From an uncultured Olsenella sp. (GTDB lineage: Bacteria; Actinomycetota; Coriobacteriia; Coriobacteriales; Atopobiaceae), in assembly GCA_949290055.1 (NCBI GenBank), contig CASEQJ010000001.1:1-64000 (forward strand): a DNA stretch of 64,000 nt. The letters are read 5' to 3'. A program made the position numbers and the translations under genes. Positions within the stretch are counted from its first letter, which is position 1. Every line of letters begins with the position of its first letter. Below, piece by piece: positions 54,230 to 62,693 of the stretch. The notes beneath the pieces are model-generated. The model did no database searches. It saw only the letters and a list, made by a program, of their open reading frames with translations, and was not told the origin of the DNA.

Positions 54230-54901
54230 TCAGTCGAGAATCTCGACCGACGCAATGACCGGCTGGTCCTCGGGCGCCACCAGGCCGCTTGCCTCGTCGG
54301 CCACGGGGACGCTCTCGCAGATCTTGTCGACGACCTCCATGCCCGAGGTCACGGTGCCGAAGGCGGCGTACTGGCCGTCGAGCGAGGGCGTGGTCTCCTG
54401 CATGATGAAGAACTGCGAGCTCGCGGAGTCGGGGTCGCTCGCGCGCGCCATGGAGATCGTCCCGCGCACGTGCGGAATGCTGTTGGCCACGCCGTTGTCG
54501 GAGAACTCGCCGGCAATGGTCTGGTCGGAGCCGCCCGTGCCGTCGCCTGCGGGGTCGCCGCCCTGAATCATGAAGCCGGGCACCACGCGGTGGAACGTGA
54601 GGCCGTCATAGAACCCGTCCTCGGCCAGGTGGCAGAAGTTGGCAACCGTGATCGGGGCGGCGTTGGCGTTGAGCGTCACCTCGATCGTGCCGTAGCCCTC
54701 GACCTCAATGCGGGCGTGGTGAATGCCCGTGGCGTAGGGGTCGTCGGAGTCCGCGGTCTGCTGGGCCGGGGCCTCGGTGGCCTCTTCGTCCGACGGGGCG
54801 GCCTCCTGCGAGGAAGAGCAGCCCACCGTGACAAAGGCGACGAGCGCGACGGCGAGAAGGACGAGCGGGAGCAGCCTCCCGCCCCTGTTTGAGACTCTCA
54901 T
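54230..54901 (-). CDS. Secreted cyclophilin-type peptidyl-prolyl isomerase lipoprotein
   Basis: 223 residues. Signal peptide with a lipobox-like VTVGC at about residue 28, then an Asp/Glu/Ala linker. The cyclophilin domain (about 55-220) shows FHRVVPGFMIQGGDPAGDGT, SSQFFI and AFGTVTSGMEVVDKI. The active-site arginine and QxxGG motifs are present, so it is probably an extracellular isomerase. AAAGGAG precedes the ATG, which overlaps the BrnQ stop codon (ATGA). Confidence 0.9.
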   Translation of the reverse strand: MRVSNRGGRLLPLVLLAVALVAFVTVGCSSSQEAAPSDEEATEAPAQQTADSDDPYATGIHHARIEVEGYGTIEVTLNANAAPITVANFCHLAEDGFYDGLTFHRVVPGFMIQGGDPAGDGTGGSDQTIAGEFSDNGVANSIPHVRGTISMARASDPDSASSQFFIMQETTPSLDGQYAAFGTVTSGMEVVDKICESVPVADEASGLVAPEDQPVIASVEILD

Positions 54902-56229
54902 GTGAGCTCCTTTCGAGCGTTGTTTGGCACCATGAACGCGAGAAGCGCGGCAACGAGGACCGGGCACACCCAGCCGAGCCCCACGTCCGCGAGCGGCAGC
55001 GGGAGGGCGGGGAGCGCGAGCGCGTCGCAGACGACCTCGGCCGCGCTCACGACGGCGGCAACGACGACGGTCCACGCCCACACGCGCGGCGCGCGGTCCG
55101 CACGGCGGCGGAGCATGCCGAGCGTCACCAGGACGATCGCGATCGGGTACAGGGCCCCGAGCAGCGTCGCGGAGAGGTCGAGAATGGCGTCAAGCCCGAG
55201 GTTGGCGACCGCGCACGAGAAGGCGGCGATCGCGATCGCGCAGCCGCGGTAGGTGACGCGCGGCAGCTCGTCTGCGAAGTAGGAGCCGCAGCAGCTGATA
55301 AGGCCTATGCAGACGTTGAGGCAGGCGAGCAGAAAGATCGCCGCCACGACGATTGTGCCCGCGGTCCCAAAGTGCTGCGTCGCGGACGCCGTTATGACCG
55401 CGGCGCCGTTGGTGGCCCCGGCGAGCGCCTCGCACTGCTCGAACCCCACCACGGCCAGTCCCCCGTAGACGGCGACCATGAGGACGCCCGCGATCGCGCC
55501 GGCACGGCAGACCTCGCGCATGACGCCGCCCTGCTCGGTGACGCCCAGGGAGCGCACGTTCGTGGCGATCACGAGGCCAAACGTGAGCGAGGCGAGCAGG
55601 TCCATGGTCTGGTACCCCGTGAGAAAGCCCTGAACGGCGGCGTTTGCGTCATAGGGCGCGACGGCGGGCGCGGAGGGCGCGCTGGCCGCGGAGGCGAGGC
55701 CGGCGAGCGAGGCCGCGACCACCGCCACAATGAGCAGAATGAGCGCCGGCCCGGTCACGCGCCCGAGCAGGCGCGTGAGGCGACCCGGACGCATGGCAAG
55801 CGCAAAGGCGAGCGAGAAGAACACGAGCGAGAACGCGAGGCGCGCCGCCTCGAGGGGCCAGTCCTGCGGCAAGAGCGGCGCAAGCATCTCAAACGCCGTC
55901 GAGGCCGTGCGCGGAATGGCAAGACAGGGGCCTATGGCGAGGTAGACCAGGGCAACAAAGACTCGGGCGAAGCGCGGGTGCACCCGCGCGGCAAGCTCGC
56001 GCAGCGTTCCGGAGAGCGCGACCGCGACTATGCCCAGCACCGGCAGCCCGACGCCGGCCACGAGAAAGCCGAGAAGGGCGGGCAGCGTCTCGCGTCCCGC
56101 CTGCACCCCCAGAAGCGGCGGCAGTATGAGGTTTCCCGCCCCAAAGAACATGGAGAAGAGCGTCACCCCAACGAAGAGCGACTGGCGCGGGGAGAGCGCG
56201 GCCTCCCCCTCCTGGCCTCCCTGGCTCAT
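54898..56229 (-). CDS. brnQ: Branched-chain amino acid carrier BrnQ (LIVCS family)
   Basis: 443 residues, 12 hydrophobic helices. The start VGVTLFSMFFGAGNLILPPL is the LIVCS signature, and helix 3 has AIGPCLAIPRTASTAFE. It is a Na+ (or H+)-coupled importer of Leu, Ile and Val. AGGGGG precedes the ATG. Its stop overlaps the start of the cyclophilin gene. It lies 8 nt after the alpha/beta-hydrolase gene, so the three may be one transcript. Confidence 0.92.
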   Translation of the reverse strand: MSQGGQEGEAALSPRQSLFVGVTLFSMFFGAGNLILPPLLGVQAGRETLPALLGFLVAGVGLPVLGIVAVALSGTLRELAARVHPRFARVFVALVYLAIGPCLAIPRTASTAFEMLAPLLPQDWPLEAARLAFSLVFFSLAFALAMRPGRLTRLLGRVTGPALILLIVAVVAASLAGLASAASAPSAPAVAPYDANAAVQGFLTGYQTMDLLASLTFGLVIATNVRSLGVTEQGGVMREVCRAGAIAGVLMVAVYGGLAVVGFEQCEALAGATNGAAVITASATQHFGTAGTIVVAAIFLLACLNVCIGLISCCGSYFADELPRVTYRGCAIAIAAFSCAVANLGLDAILDLSATLLGALYPIAIVLVTLGMLRRRADRAPRVWAWTVVVAAVVSAAEVVCDALALPALPLPLADVGLGWVCPVLVAALLAFMVPNNARKELT

Positions 56230-56237
56230 GGCGCCCC

Positions 56238-58094
56238 CTACGACGCGCAGCAGGCGACGACCCACGCGATCAGGTTGGAGGTCGCCGACCCCGTGCGCTC
56301 GGCCAGGACGTGGCCCTGCCCCCACACCGGCGTGTGCGCCACGTCCGCCACGCCGTCGTACTTGCGCAGCGCGAGGACCAGGTTCGCGGCCGCGCACAGC
56401 GAGACCTCGGTGTCGAACAGGCCCTCGTTGACCCGCCAGTGAGGGGCCACCGAAGACTGGCCGTAGCCGTCGTAGTGCCCGCTCAGCCACGCCAGCGGGT
56501 TCATCATGTCGACCCGCTCCGCCATGCCGACCTCAAGCGCGTCGACCTTCTCGAGGTCCTCGGCCCACGCGGTATCAAGGGTGACGTTCCAGTCCTCGCA
56601 CGACGCGTACTTCTCGGCCCCCGCCTCGACGGTCTGGGCGACGCAGGGCGAGAAGTGCAGCGTGGACTCCTCGCCTATGCCAAAGAGCTGGTTTGCCCGC
56701 GAGCTTCGGTCCGGGCGGTCGTAGGGCGAGGAGGGAAGGCGCGCCGGGCGGAGGTGCATGACGAAGTCGCGCAGGCTGGAGACTGAGACGGACGCGGAGC
56801 GGTGGTTGTAGTTGATCCACCAGGTCCCCTCGTTGAGCGAGGCGAAGTAGCTCTGGGCGGAGTCGTAGATCGTGGACTGGACCTGAGCCACGCCCTCGAT
56901 CGCGCCCGAGGACGCGGCGTCACCCTCGCCGGCGCCGTCCGCCGCCCCCGAGAGGAGGTTGGGGTCGCCCGGGAAGGACGGGTCGTCGAGGCGCTGGGGC
57001 GTGTAGGTGTAGGGGAAGGCGGTGTTCTGGACGAAGTGGGTCGCCGCGTCGTCGACCTCAGCGAGAAGCGCCTGGGCGTAGGAGCCCATGGAGTAGACGC
57101 CCGTCTCGGTCTCGTCGAGCGTGAGCTGCGCGTCGTCTGAGTCGCGCAGGTCCATTTCGTTGACCCAGGAGGCGTAGGCGGCGGCAAGGTCGCGCGAGAG
57201 CAGCTGCGTCCACGTGCCGTCGGCGCGCGAGTCCTCGCTCGCGTACTGGCCCTGGCACCACTCGTAGGCGGCATCGGCCATGTCGTAGGAGGTCACGGGA
57301 CACCATGAGGCGCTCCCGGCAACGGCGTCAGAGACGGGCTCGCCCTCGGCGTCGTGCGTGATCGCGCCGATCTCGGCGAGGTAGGGCTCGAAGAGGGACG
57401 AGTCGCCGGACGCCCCGAGCACAGCCGACAGGCCGCCGCCGGCGCCGAAGCCAAAGACGAAGGTCCGGCTCGCGTCACAGGGCAGCGCCGCGGCGTTGTA
57501 GCGCAGGTAGCGGACGGCCGCCTTGAGGTCCACGACCGGCCAGGGGGAGCCGCCGGCAATGAGCTCGCTGGATCCCGTCGCGGTGTCCACGGCAGCCGAG
57601 CGACCGCGGAACCCGGCGTAGACGTAGACGCAGCCCTCGCCCAGGTAGGGGGCAAGCCCCTCGTAGCCATAGGCGGTCGGGCTCGCCTGCGCGGAGAGCG
57701 CGGCGGAGTTTATCGGCATGAGAATCGGCGCGGTCGCAGGGGTGAAGCTTCCGACCACGGCCTTCTCGTTGACGGTGCAGGTGTAGGTGTCGCCGTTCTT
57801 CTCGGCCGTGAAGTAGGCGCCGGGCACGAAGATCGCCAGCGACTCGTAGGTCTCGGTCGCCGGGTTCAGGCAGTAGGTGAGGCCGAGCTGGTAGTAGACG
57901 TTGTTCTCGTCGTCGTAGCGCCACGCCGAGCTGTCGAGGGCGAGGCCCTCGAACTCGGAGAGGTCGACGGCGGGATCGGCGGCGACGTCGGTCGACGGGG
58001 ACTGCGGCTCGTGCGAGGCGGGCGTGCACCCGGCCACCCCAGCCACGGTCCCCATGGACGCCAGTGCGAGAAACTCTCTTCGTGTGCAGCCCAT
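56238..58094 (-). CDS. Tat-exported alpha/beta-hydrolase-like protein lacking the catalytic serine
   Basis: 618 residues. Tat-type signal RREFLALASMG with a lipobox AGC, so it is a Tat-exported lipoprotein. The core resembles tannase/acyl-esterase-type hydrolases: TFVFGFGAGGGLSAVLGASG aligns with the family nucleophile elbow GTSAGG, but serine is replaced by glycine. Later regions keep LFEPYLAEIGA and PHWRVNEGLFDTEVSL, which matches the family's HWR/D block. It is probably a binding protein or a relic enzyme. AAGGAG precedes the ATG. Confidence 0.75.
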   Translation of the reverse strand: MGCTRREFLALASMGTVAGVAGCTPASHEPQSPSTDVAADPAVDLSEFEGLALDSSAWRYDDENNVYYQLGLTYCLNPATETYESLAIFVPGAYFTAEKNGDTYTCTVNEKAVVGSFTPATAPILMPINSAALSAQASPTAYGYEGLAPYLGEGCVYVYAGFRGRSAAVDTATGSSELIAGGSPWPVVDLKAAVRYLRYNAAALPCDASRTFVFGFGAGGGLSAVLGASGDSSLFEPYLAEIGAITHDAEGEPVSDAVAGSASWCPVTSYDMADAAYEWCQGQYASEDSRADGTWTQLLSRDLAAAYASWVNEMDLRDSDDAQLTLDETETGVYSMGSYAQALLAEVDDAATHFVQNTAFPYTYTPQRLDDPSFPGDPNLLSGAADGAGEGDAASSGAIEGVAQVQSTIYDSAQSYFASLNEGTWWINYNHRSASVSVSSLRDFVMHLRPARLPSSPYDRPDRSSRANQLFGIGEESTLHFSPCVAQTVEAGAEKYASCEDWNVTLDTAWAEDLEKVDALEVGMAERVDMMNPLAWLSGHYDGYGQSSVAPHWRVNEGLFDTEVSLCAAANLVLALRKYDGVADVAHTPVWGQGHVLAERTGSATSNLIAWVVACCAS

Positions 58095-58205
58095 GACCTC
58101 TCCTTAGCGTAGACATGAAGGCGCGGGTACTATTGTAGCAACGGGTCGCGGGCGTGCCTCATGGCCATGCGACCACCACATAGTTGATGCTTGCAGGGAG
58201 GGCGC

Positions 58206-58544
58206 ATGGCAGCGTTCTGGAGAAAGGAACCGACGCGGGACGTCCCCACGCCCGAAAACGCCCAGAGGCTTCGGGTGCGCTTTGTCGGCAGGGTCCAGGG
58301 CGTGGGGTTTCGCTGGACCGCGGCCACGGTGGCGCGCAGCCTCTCCGTCACCGGCTGGGTGAGAAACGAGTCCGACGGCTCGGTCACGGCGGAGATCCAG
58401 GGCGAGCCGTCGCACCTGGGTGCGTTCTTCTCGCGCATGCTGGAGGAAATGGGAGTGCGCGGCGTGCGCTCGAGCTACACGGTCGACCAGCGCGACGAGA
58501 TTCCCGTGGTGCCCGGCGAGAAGAACTTTGAGGTGCGCTACTAG
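58206..58544 (+). CDS. Acylphosphatase
   Basis: 112 residues. The ATG at 58206 was chosen for GGGAGG. Phosphate loop RVQGVGFRW and the substrate block [20 protein letters not shown] are intact. It hydrolyses acyl phosphates such as carbamoyl or acetyl phosphate. Slightly longer than usual (about 90) because of a basic N-terminal extension. Divergent from the hydrolase gene. Confidence 0.92.
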   Translation: MAAFWRKEPTRDVPTPENAQRLRVRFVGRVQGVGFRWTAATVARSLSVTGWVRNESDGSVTAEIQGEPSHLGAFFSRMLEEMGVRGVRSSYTVDQRDEIPVVPGEKNFEVRY

Positions 58545-58572
58545 CCGAGGACGGCCCGCCGCGAAAAAGTCT

Positions 58573-58600
58573 TTGACACGCGTGACGAGTTTGGTATAGT
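58573..58600 (+). promoter_or_regulatory. Promoter of tRNA-Phe
   Basis: -35 TTGACA (58573-58578), 16-bp spacer, -10 TATAGT (58595-58600), 17 nt before the tRNA. Confidence 0.85.
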
Positions 58601-58616
58601 AATTCCCGCACCAAAT

Positions 58617-58692
58617 GGCTGGGTAGCTCAGTTGGTAGAGCAGGGGACTGAAAATCCCCGTGTCAGGGGTTCGACTCCCTTCCCCGCCACCA
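58617..58692 (+). tRNA. tRNA-Phe (GAA)
   Basis: 76 nt including an encoded CCA. Anticodon loop CTGAAAA gives GAA. D arm GCTC/GAGC, anticodon stem GGGGA/TCCCC and a T loop TTCGACT are present. The acceptor stem pairs GGCTGGG with CCCCGCC, leaving a T:C mismatch at 4:69. The promoter upstream and terminator downstream are strong. Confidence 0.95.
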
Positions 58693-58701
58693 GAACTTTC
58701 G

Positions 58702-58732
58702 CGGCCCCCGATACCGTTGGTATCGGGGGCCG
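58702..58732 (+). terminator. Terminator after tRNA-Phe
   Basis: Perfect stem CGGCCCCCGATACC with its complement and a 3-nt loop, followed by TTT. It also lies 8 nt beyond the stop of the HicB-like gene on the other strand and can serve both. Confidence 0.85.
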
Positions 58733-58740
58733 TTTGCGTG

Positions 58741-59196
58741 CTACGCGGTGGAGACGCGCGGTCTTCCGGGACGAGCGCCGGAGGCACGACGTCGCTCGAC
58801 GCTTTCCAGAGTGACGTAGGTGCTTCGCCCCACGCGATAGCCCTCAAGCACCCCCGAATCGATCATGTGCGTTACCCTTCCCGGACTCACGCCCAGCATG
58901 CGAGAAGCCTCTGCCGCGCTCACGTGAGCACCGGGAACAACGTAGGTGGCATCCACCTCAATGCAGACGTCCGAAAACCGGCATCCCTCGGGACAGTCGC
59001 TGAGCTCGTAGGAAGGAACCTCCTCGCCAGCGTGAAGAAGAGCGGCAACGTGGGTCTTCATGGCGTCAGCCGCCATGAAGACCGCCTCTTGAAAGCCGTC
59101 CCCCTCAGTCACGCAGCCAGGCAGCGCCGGAACGTCGACCCAGTAGCCCCCCTCTTCGGCAGGGTGCAGTATCGCCCTGAAAAGATATCTCGCCAC
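58741..59196 (-). CDS. Orphan HicB-like antitoxin fused to an HTH domain
   Basis: 151 residues. The N-terminal HicB partial RNase-H fold reads RAILHPAEEGGYWVDVPALP, then GCVTEGDGFQEAVFMAADAM. A linker with three cysteines leads to an HTH of the excisionase/MerR type (SAAEASRMLGVSPGRVTHMI) and a basic tail (GARPGRPR). GTG start; GGAAG is 6 nt upstream and a strong promoter lies before it. No HicA toxin gene is adjacent on either side, so it may be a solitary regulator. Confidence 0.8.
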   Translation of the reverse strand: MARYLFRAILHPAEEGGYWVDVPALPGCVTEGDGFQEAVFMAADAMKTHVAALLHAGEEVPSYELSDCPEGCRFSDVCIEVDATYVVPGAHVSAAEASRMLGVSPGRVTHMIDSGVLEGYRVGRSTYVTLESVERRRASGARPGRPRVSTA

Positions 59197-59239
59197 TGGA
59201 TTCTTCCTGCTCCTTTGGCACGCCCTCTCCGTTTCTCTT

Positions 59240-59267
59240 ATTGTAAATAGTTGCTAGTTTTTGTCAA
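59240..59267 (-). promoter_or_regulatory. Strong promoter of the HicB-like gene, overlapping the FHA gene stop
   Basis: On the minus strand, -35 TTGACA (59262-59267), 16-bp spacer, -10 TACAAT (59240-59245). The -35 covers the stop codon of the FHA gene (59264). The spacer holds the direct repeat AACTAgcAACTA, a possible operator. Confidence 0.75.
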
Positions 59268-59788
59268 CGGGTGGTCGGACCGTTGTCTGGGGCGGTCATG
59301 GTGAGAACGCAGCCGCACACGTCGATCGCGTCCCCGTAGGGGACGACAACGCTGCCCCGAACGTCCCTTCCGCGGTGACGTGCCGGGTTCGTGGCGCCCA
59401 GGTCGCTCACCTCCATGCCCTCTGGCCTGGGCACCAGCTTCAGGTGACGCCGGGAGACCGCATGCGAGTGGAGCACAACGTCGTTGCCGGGCGCCCTCCC
59501 GACCGTGACCCCCTGCGCCGGCACGCTCACCCACAGGTCGACCGACGCGGTCCTGACGAGCATGCCCGTCTCCCTGCCGAGCACCACGGCCCTTCTCCCG
59601 AGGTCGAGCGTGATCTCGTCCTCGCGCTCCGGCACCTCCGGCGGAAAGCCCGGAAGCTCCGCGCGGGAACCTCCCCTCGAGAAGTCGTAGAGGCACCCGT
59701 AGCAGACGTTCATGTCCGCATAGAGCTCCGCGCCGCAGCGCGGGCAGACCTTTGTCTCGTACCTCGTCGCCTCGTTGTTCCCCTCCAT
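59264..59788 (-). CDS. Zinc-ribbon FHA-domain protein of the tad locus
   Basis: 174 residues. An N-terminal zinc ribbon (CPRCGAELYADMNVCYGC) and a C-terminal FHA domain with GRAPGNDVVLHSHAVSRRHL, the phosphothreonine-binding GR...S..H pattern. GGGGAG precedes the ATG. Last gene of the tad operon in transcription order. FHA domains bind phospho-threonine, so it may link pilus assembly to Ser/Thr kinase signalling. Confidence 0.85.
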   Translation of the reverse strand: MEGNNEATRYETKVCPRCGAELYADMNVCYGCLYDFSRGGSRAELPGFPPEVPEREDEITLDLGRRAVVLGRETGMLVRTASVDLWVSVPAQGVTVGRAPGNDVVLHSHAVSRRHLKLVPRPEGMEVSDLGATNPARHRGRDVRGSVVVPYGDAIDVCGCVLTMTAPDNGPTTR

Positions 59789-59804
59789 GGCTCTGTCTCC
59801 CCTC

Positions 59805-60161
59805 TCAGTCGATTCCACCAGGTCCCACTGCGACCACCCAGAGGTGATCGCCCTCCTCGAGCCATTCGCCTGGACGCGCCGGGCGCTCGATCGCGCAGAC
59901 GGCCTCGGGGTGGGAGAGAAACTCGCGCGGACGCAGGGACCTCCTCACCACGAGCACCTCCCCCAGCTCCCCGACGAGCGCGACGTCAAGCTCGTAGCGC
60001 ATTCCGAAGGTGTGTACGGACGGGCAGCGCACGAGCAGGACGGGCGTTGCGTCGGGCGTCGTCCCGAGCAGGCCGCGGAGCCGCTCCGCCCACGTGCTCA
60101 GCACGCGAAGCTCATGGACGAGTCCGGGCCGCTCGTCCGAGGCCAGTCGCACAAGCGCCAC
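59805..60161 (-). CDS. DUF192 protein
   Basis: 118 residues. TWAERLRGLLGTTPDATPVL and CPSVHTFGMRYELDVALVGE match the DUF192 core. GTG start 1 nt after the TadE-like stop, so translation is coupled. DUF192 proteins are often secreted; this one has no signal peptide. Role in the tad locus unknown. Confidence 0.85.
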   Translation of the reverse strand: MALVRLASDERPGLVHELRVLSTWAERLRGLLGTTPDATPVLLVRCPSVHTFGMRYELDVALVGELGEVLVVRRSLRPREFLSHPEAVCAIERPARPGEWLEEGDHLWVVAVGPGGID

Positions 60162-60162
60162 C

Positions 60163-60639
60163 TCACACCACCACCCCGGGTCGATACCGGTCGACGACGA
60201 GCGAGCACTCGTGACGCAGGGCGAGCGGGGCCTCGTAGGTAATGCCGGGAAACCTGACCGAGCGCGGCCACGGACGGTACGTCAGCGTGCAGACGTAGCG
60301 CGTGAGCAGAGGAGATATGGCAAAGGACCCCTGGCCCGTCCCCGACGTAGGCTCGGTGCGTACCTCGACCTCGCAGCGGTCCGACCTGCCGAGAAGCTCC
60401 TCGAGCGTGACCTGGACCCCCTCCACCGCCCCGATCTCGCTCTGCTCCCCGGGAGGGGCCACGCCCTGGGCAACGATCGCGTCTCGCGCGGCCTGATCGA
60501 ACGCGGCGCACGCCTCCACGAACCCCATGAGGTTCAGCACCACGAGGGCGACGACCATGACGACGGGCGTCAGCACCGCGAGCTCCACGGTCATTTGCCC
60601 CTCACGGGACCGAGCGAGTCCCCAAACCCACCGTCTCAT
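60163..60639 (-). CDS. TadE-like pilus assembly protein (1)
   Basis: 158 residues. The prepilin-like start EGQMTVELAVLTPVVMVVAL shows the TadE pattern (E five residues into the helix), with a single N-terminal helix and an extracellular domain containing four or more cysteines. GGGAGG precedes the ATG, which overlaps the TadG-like stop (ATGA). TadE is a pseudopilin of the Flp pilus. Confidence 0.85.
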   Translation of the reverse strand: MRRWVWGLARSREGQMTVELAVLTPVVMVVALVVLNLMGFVEACAAFDQAARDAIVAQGVAPPGEQSEIGAVEGVQVTLEELLGRSDRCEVEVRTEPTSGTGQGSFAISPLLTRYVCTLTYRPWPRSVRFPGITYEAPLALRHECSLVVDRYRPGVVV

Positions 60640-62693
60640 GCCGCCCTCCCCAACCCCGAAAGGTCAACGGACAGCGGAATGGTGAGGTCCGTTCCCGGAA
60701 TCGGCACCTCGGCCACCGTGAAGCCCGACCCGCCGACGGCGTCCACCAGCTCGACGCCCATGGCCTGGGCAAACTCCTCGGCGGACCCCGCGCTCGGAAG
60801 CCCCCTCACAAAGGAGCGAATCGTGGCCGCCTGCTCGTATCCCGCCTGGTCGAGCACGTCCTGGGTATTCGTCAGCACCGGCTTTCTCAGCCGCATGTCC
60901 ACGGGCTCGAGACCCGCGTCGCGCAGGACCCCCTTGAGCCGGTCGCGCAGCCAGGACCCGACACTCCCTCCCATGACCCCGTCGAGGTCGTCGAGGAAGG
61001 CCCCTCCCGCGTCGGCCACGCTCCCGTATGCCGACCCATACCCCACCAGGAGGCTCCCCCAGAGTTCCATGACGCCGTCAAGGGCCCCGCCAAGCGCAGA
61101 GTCGCTCACGGCGAGCGAGTCAAAGAAGCTCGACAGCACGTTGTTCTCGGACGTCGCCTCGTCCGGAGCGAGCGTGGCGGCTGAGACGGCCACGCCAGCG
61201 GGCAGCTCGGCGGACGAGAGGAAGGAGGACGTCAGCTCCGCCGGAACGACACTGCCGCCCCCGCGAGAGACGACCGCCACGCACCCCCACGCCCCGGGCG
61301 GGCACAGGGTCGGCCGCCCCACGGAAAGCTGGTCGAGCGCCGTCGCAAACGCGTCTTCGCCCTCCTCCGCCAGCTCCCGCGTCCGCGCCTCGGCGGCAGC
61401 CCAGTCCTCCCGCGCCGCCGCATAGTCCTCGGACGCGTCGACGATTATGCGCCAGTGGTGCTCGAAGCCGTTCTCGATCGACGTCGACGCCGCGGCGACG
61501 CGGCCCAGCTCCCCAACGTCCATCTCGCACGCCGGGCAGCGCGACACGGCGCCGGAGTCCAGCTGCGCGAGCGAGGCGCTTCCGGACGCGGCGCCCCGAG
61601 CGCCCGGACAGCTCGAGGCCGCGTGGAGCACCCGGGCGCCGCCCTCGTTCGTGCAGGGCCAGATCGCCTGCGTGTAGAGCTCGCACGCGCGCGTCTCGTC
61701 GGCGTTTCTCGGAAGCCGCGGAAGGCCTGCCTCGACCGTTCCGTCCTCGTTCTCGACCCAGAACCCGGAGCGGACCTCGCCAAGGGCGTACTCGTAGTAC
61801 GCGCGACGACACGCGGCGTCGGTCAGCCGCTCCGCACTCGACCCCTCCACGCGCTCGGCCGCGAGCCGGGCAGCGTAGTAGTGGCGCGCCCTCAGCAGCG
61901 CGACCCCAAAGCCCCACGTGTCGGCGGAGGCATGGTAGGGGTTCTGCGACCCTGCGAGCCCCGCCAGGGTGCCTGCCCGCTCGTACAGCGAGTAGGGAGT
62001 CGAGCCGCAGTCCGCAAACCAGCCGCGCTCGAGGGCGTCGAGCGCCCGCTCCCGCGCCTCCTGGGCCTCCTCCGAGGCCGCGCGCATCTCCTCGGAGAGC
62101 TCGCTCATGGCGCTGTCGTCAACGTCGGCGAGAAGGGCGGAGAAGTTCGAGGCCGACGTGGTCGGGAGGGGTATCGCGCACCCCGTGTACGAGAGTCCCT
62201 CCCCCGAGTTGGCGGCGACGCACGAGGCGGAGTTTGCGACCACGATCAGCGGAAGCGTCGCCTCGAGTCGCTCGAGCCCGGCGGCTGCCGTCCGTGCGAA
62301 GCCACGGCGGGCCTCGAGGATCCGCTCCCCCGTCGCGCACAGCTCGACGCCGACCGACGTGAGGCCCGGCACGCAGGAGGCGACCAGGCCCGCCCCGAAC
62401 ACGACCGTCCCGGCAAGCCCCATGCTCAGGACGCAGGCGTCCAGCACCTGCGCGACCGTCGTGAAGCCGGCAACTGCATTGGACCCTGCGAGCGCCGCCG
62501 CGTCCGCCACGCGCTGGACCTCCGACGACCGCGAGGCGACCCACCCCGCCGAGGCCGACGCAAAGACGAGCGTCATGCTGAGGAGCAGCGCTATCGCGAC
62601 CGCAACCGTCGTGAAGCCTCCCTCGTCGTCGCGAAACGCCCCCAGCGCGCACATGGGCCGAGCCGTGCTACCCCCACATTTCGATCCAGTCAC
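60636..62693 (-). CDS. TadG-like pilus assembly protein, large
   Basis: 685 residues. GTG at 62693 was chosen because AGGGAGG lies 6 nt upstream. The N-terminal TadE/G-like helix reads GGFTTVAVAIALLLSMTLVF followed by AGWVASRSSEVQRVADAAAL. The long extracellular region is Ser/Ala-rich with many cysteines and helical stretches (ASEEAQEARERALDALERG), and no vWA domain is visible. Its start overlaps the end of the upstream TadE-like gene by 26 bp. Confidence 0.8.
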   Translation of the reverse strand: MTGSKCGGSTARPMCALGAFRDDEGGFTTVAVAIALLLSMTLVFASASAGWVASRSSEVQRVADAAALAGSNAVAGFTTVAQVLDACVLSMGLAGTVVFGAGLVASCVPGLTSVGVELCATGERILEARRGFARTAAAGLERLEATLPLIVVANSASCVAANSGEGLSYTGCAIPLPTTSASNFSALLADVDDSAMSELSEEMRAASEEAQEARERALDALERGWFADCGSTPYSLYERAGTLAGLAGSQNPYHASADTWGFGVALLRARHYYAARLAAERVEGSSAERLTDAACRRAYYEYALGEVRSGFWVENEDGTVEAGLPRLPRNADETRACELYTQAIWPCTNEGGARVLHAASSCPGARGAASGSASLAQLDSGAVSRCPACEMDVGELGRVAAASTSIENGFEHHWRIIVDASEDYAAAREDWAAAEARTRELAEEGEDAFATALDQLSVGRPTLCPPGAWGCVAVVSRGGGSVVPAELTSSFLSSAELPAGVAVSAATLAPDEATSENNVLSSFFDSLAVSDSALGGALDGVMELWGSLLVGYGSAYGSVADAGGAFLDDLDGVMGGSVGSWLRDRLKGVLRDAGLEPVDMRLRKPVLTNTQDVLDQAGYEQAATIRSFVRGLPSAGSAEEFAQAMGVELVDAVGGSGFTVAEVPIPGTDLTIPLSVDLSGLGRAA

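Noticed and set aside
58693-59263. HicA toxin partner of the HicB-like gene
   Set aside because: No short basic frame with a HicA-like GSH motif was found on either side.
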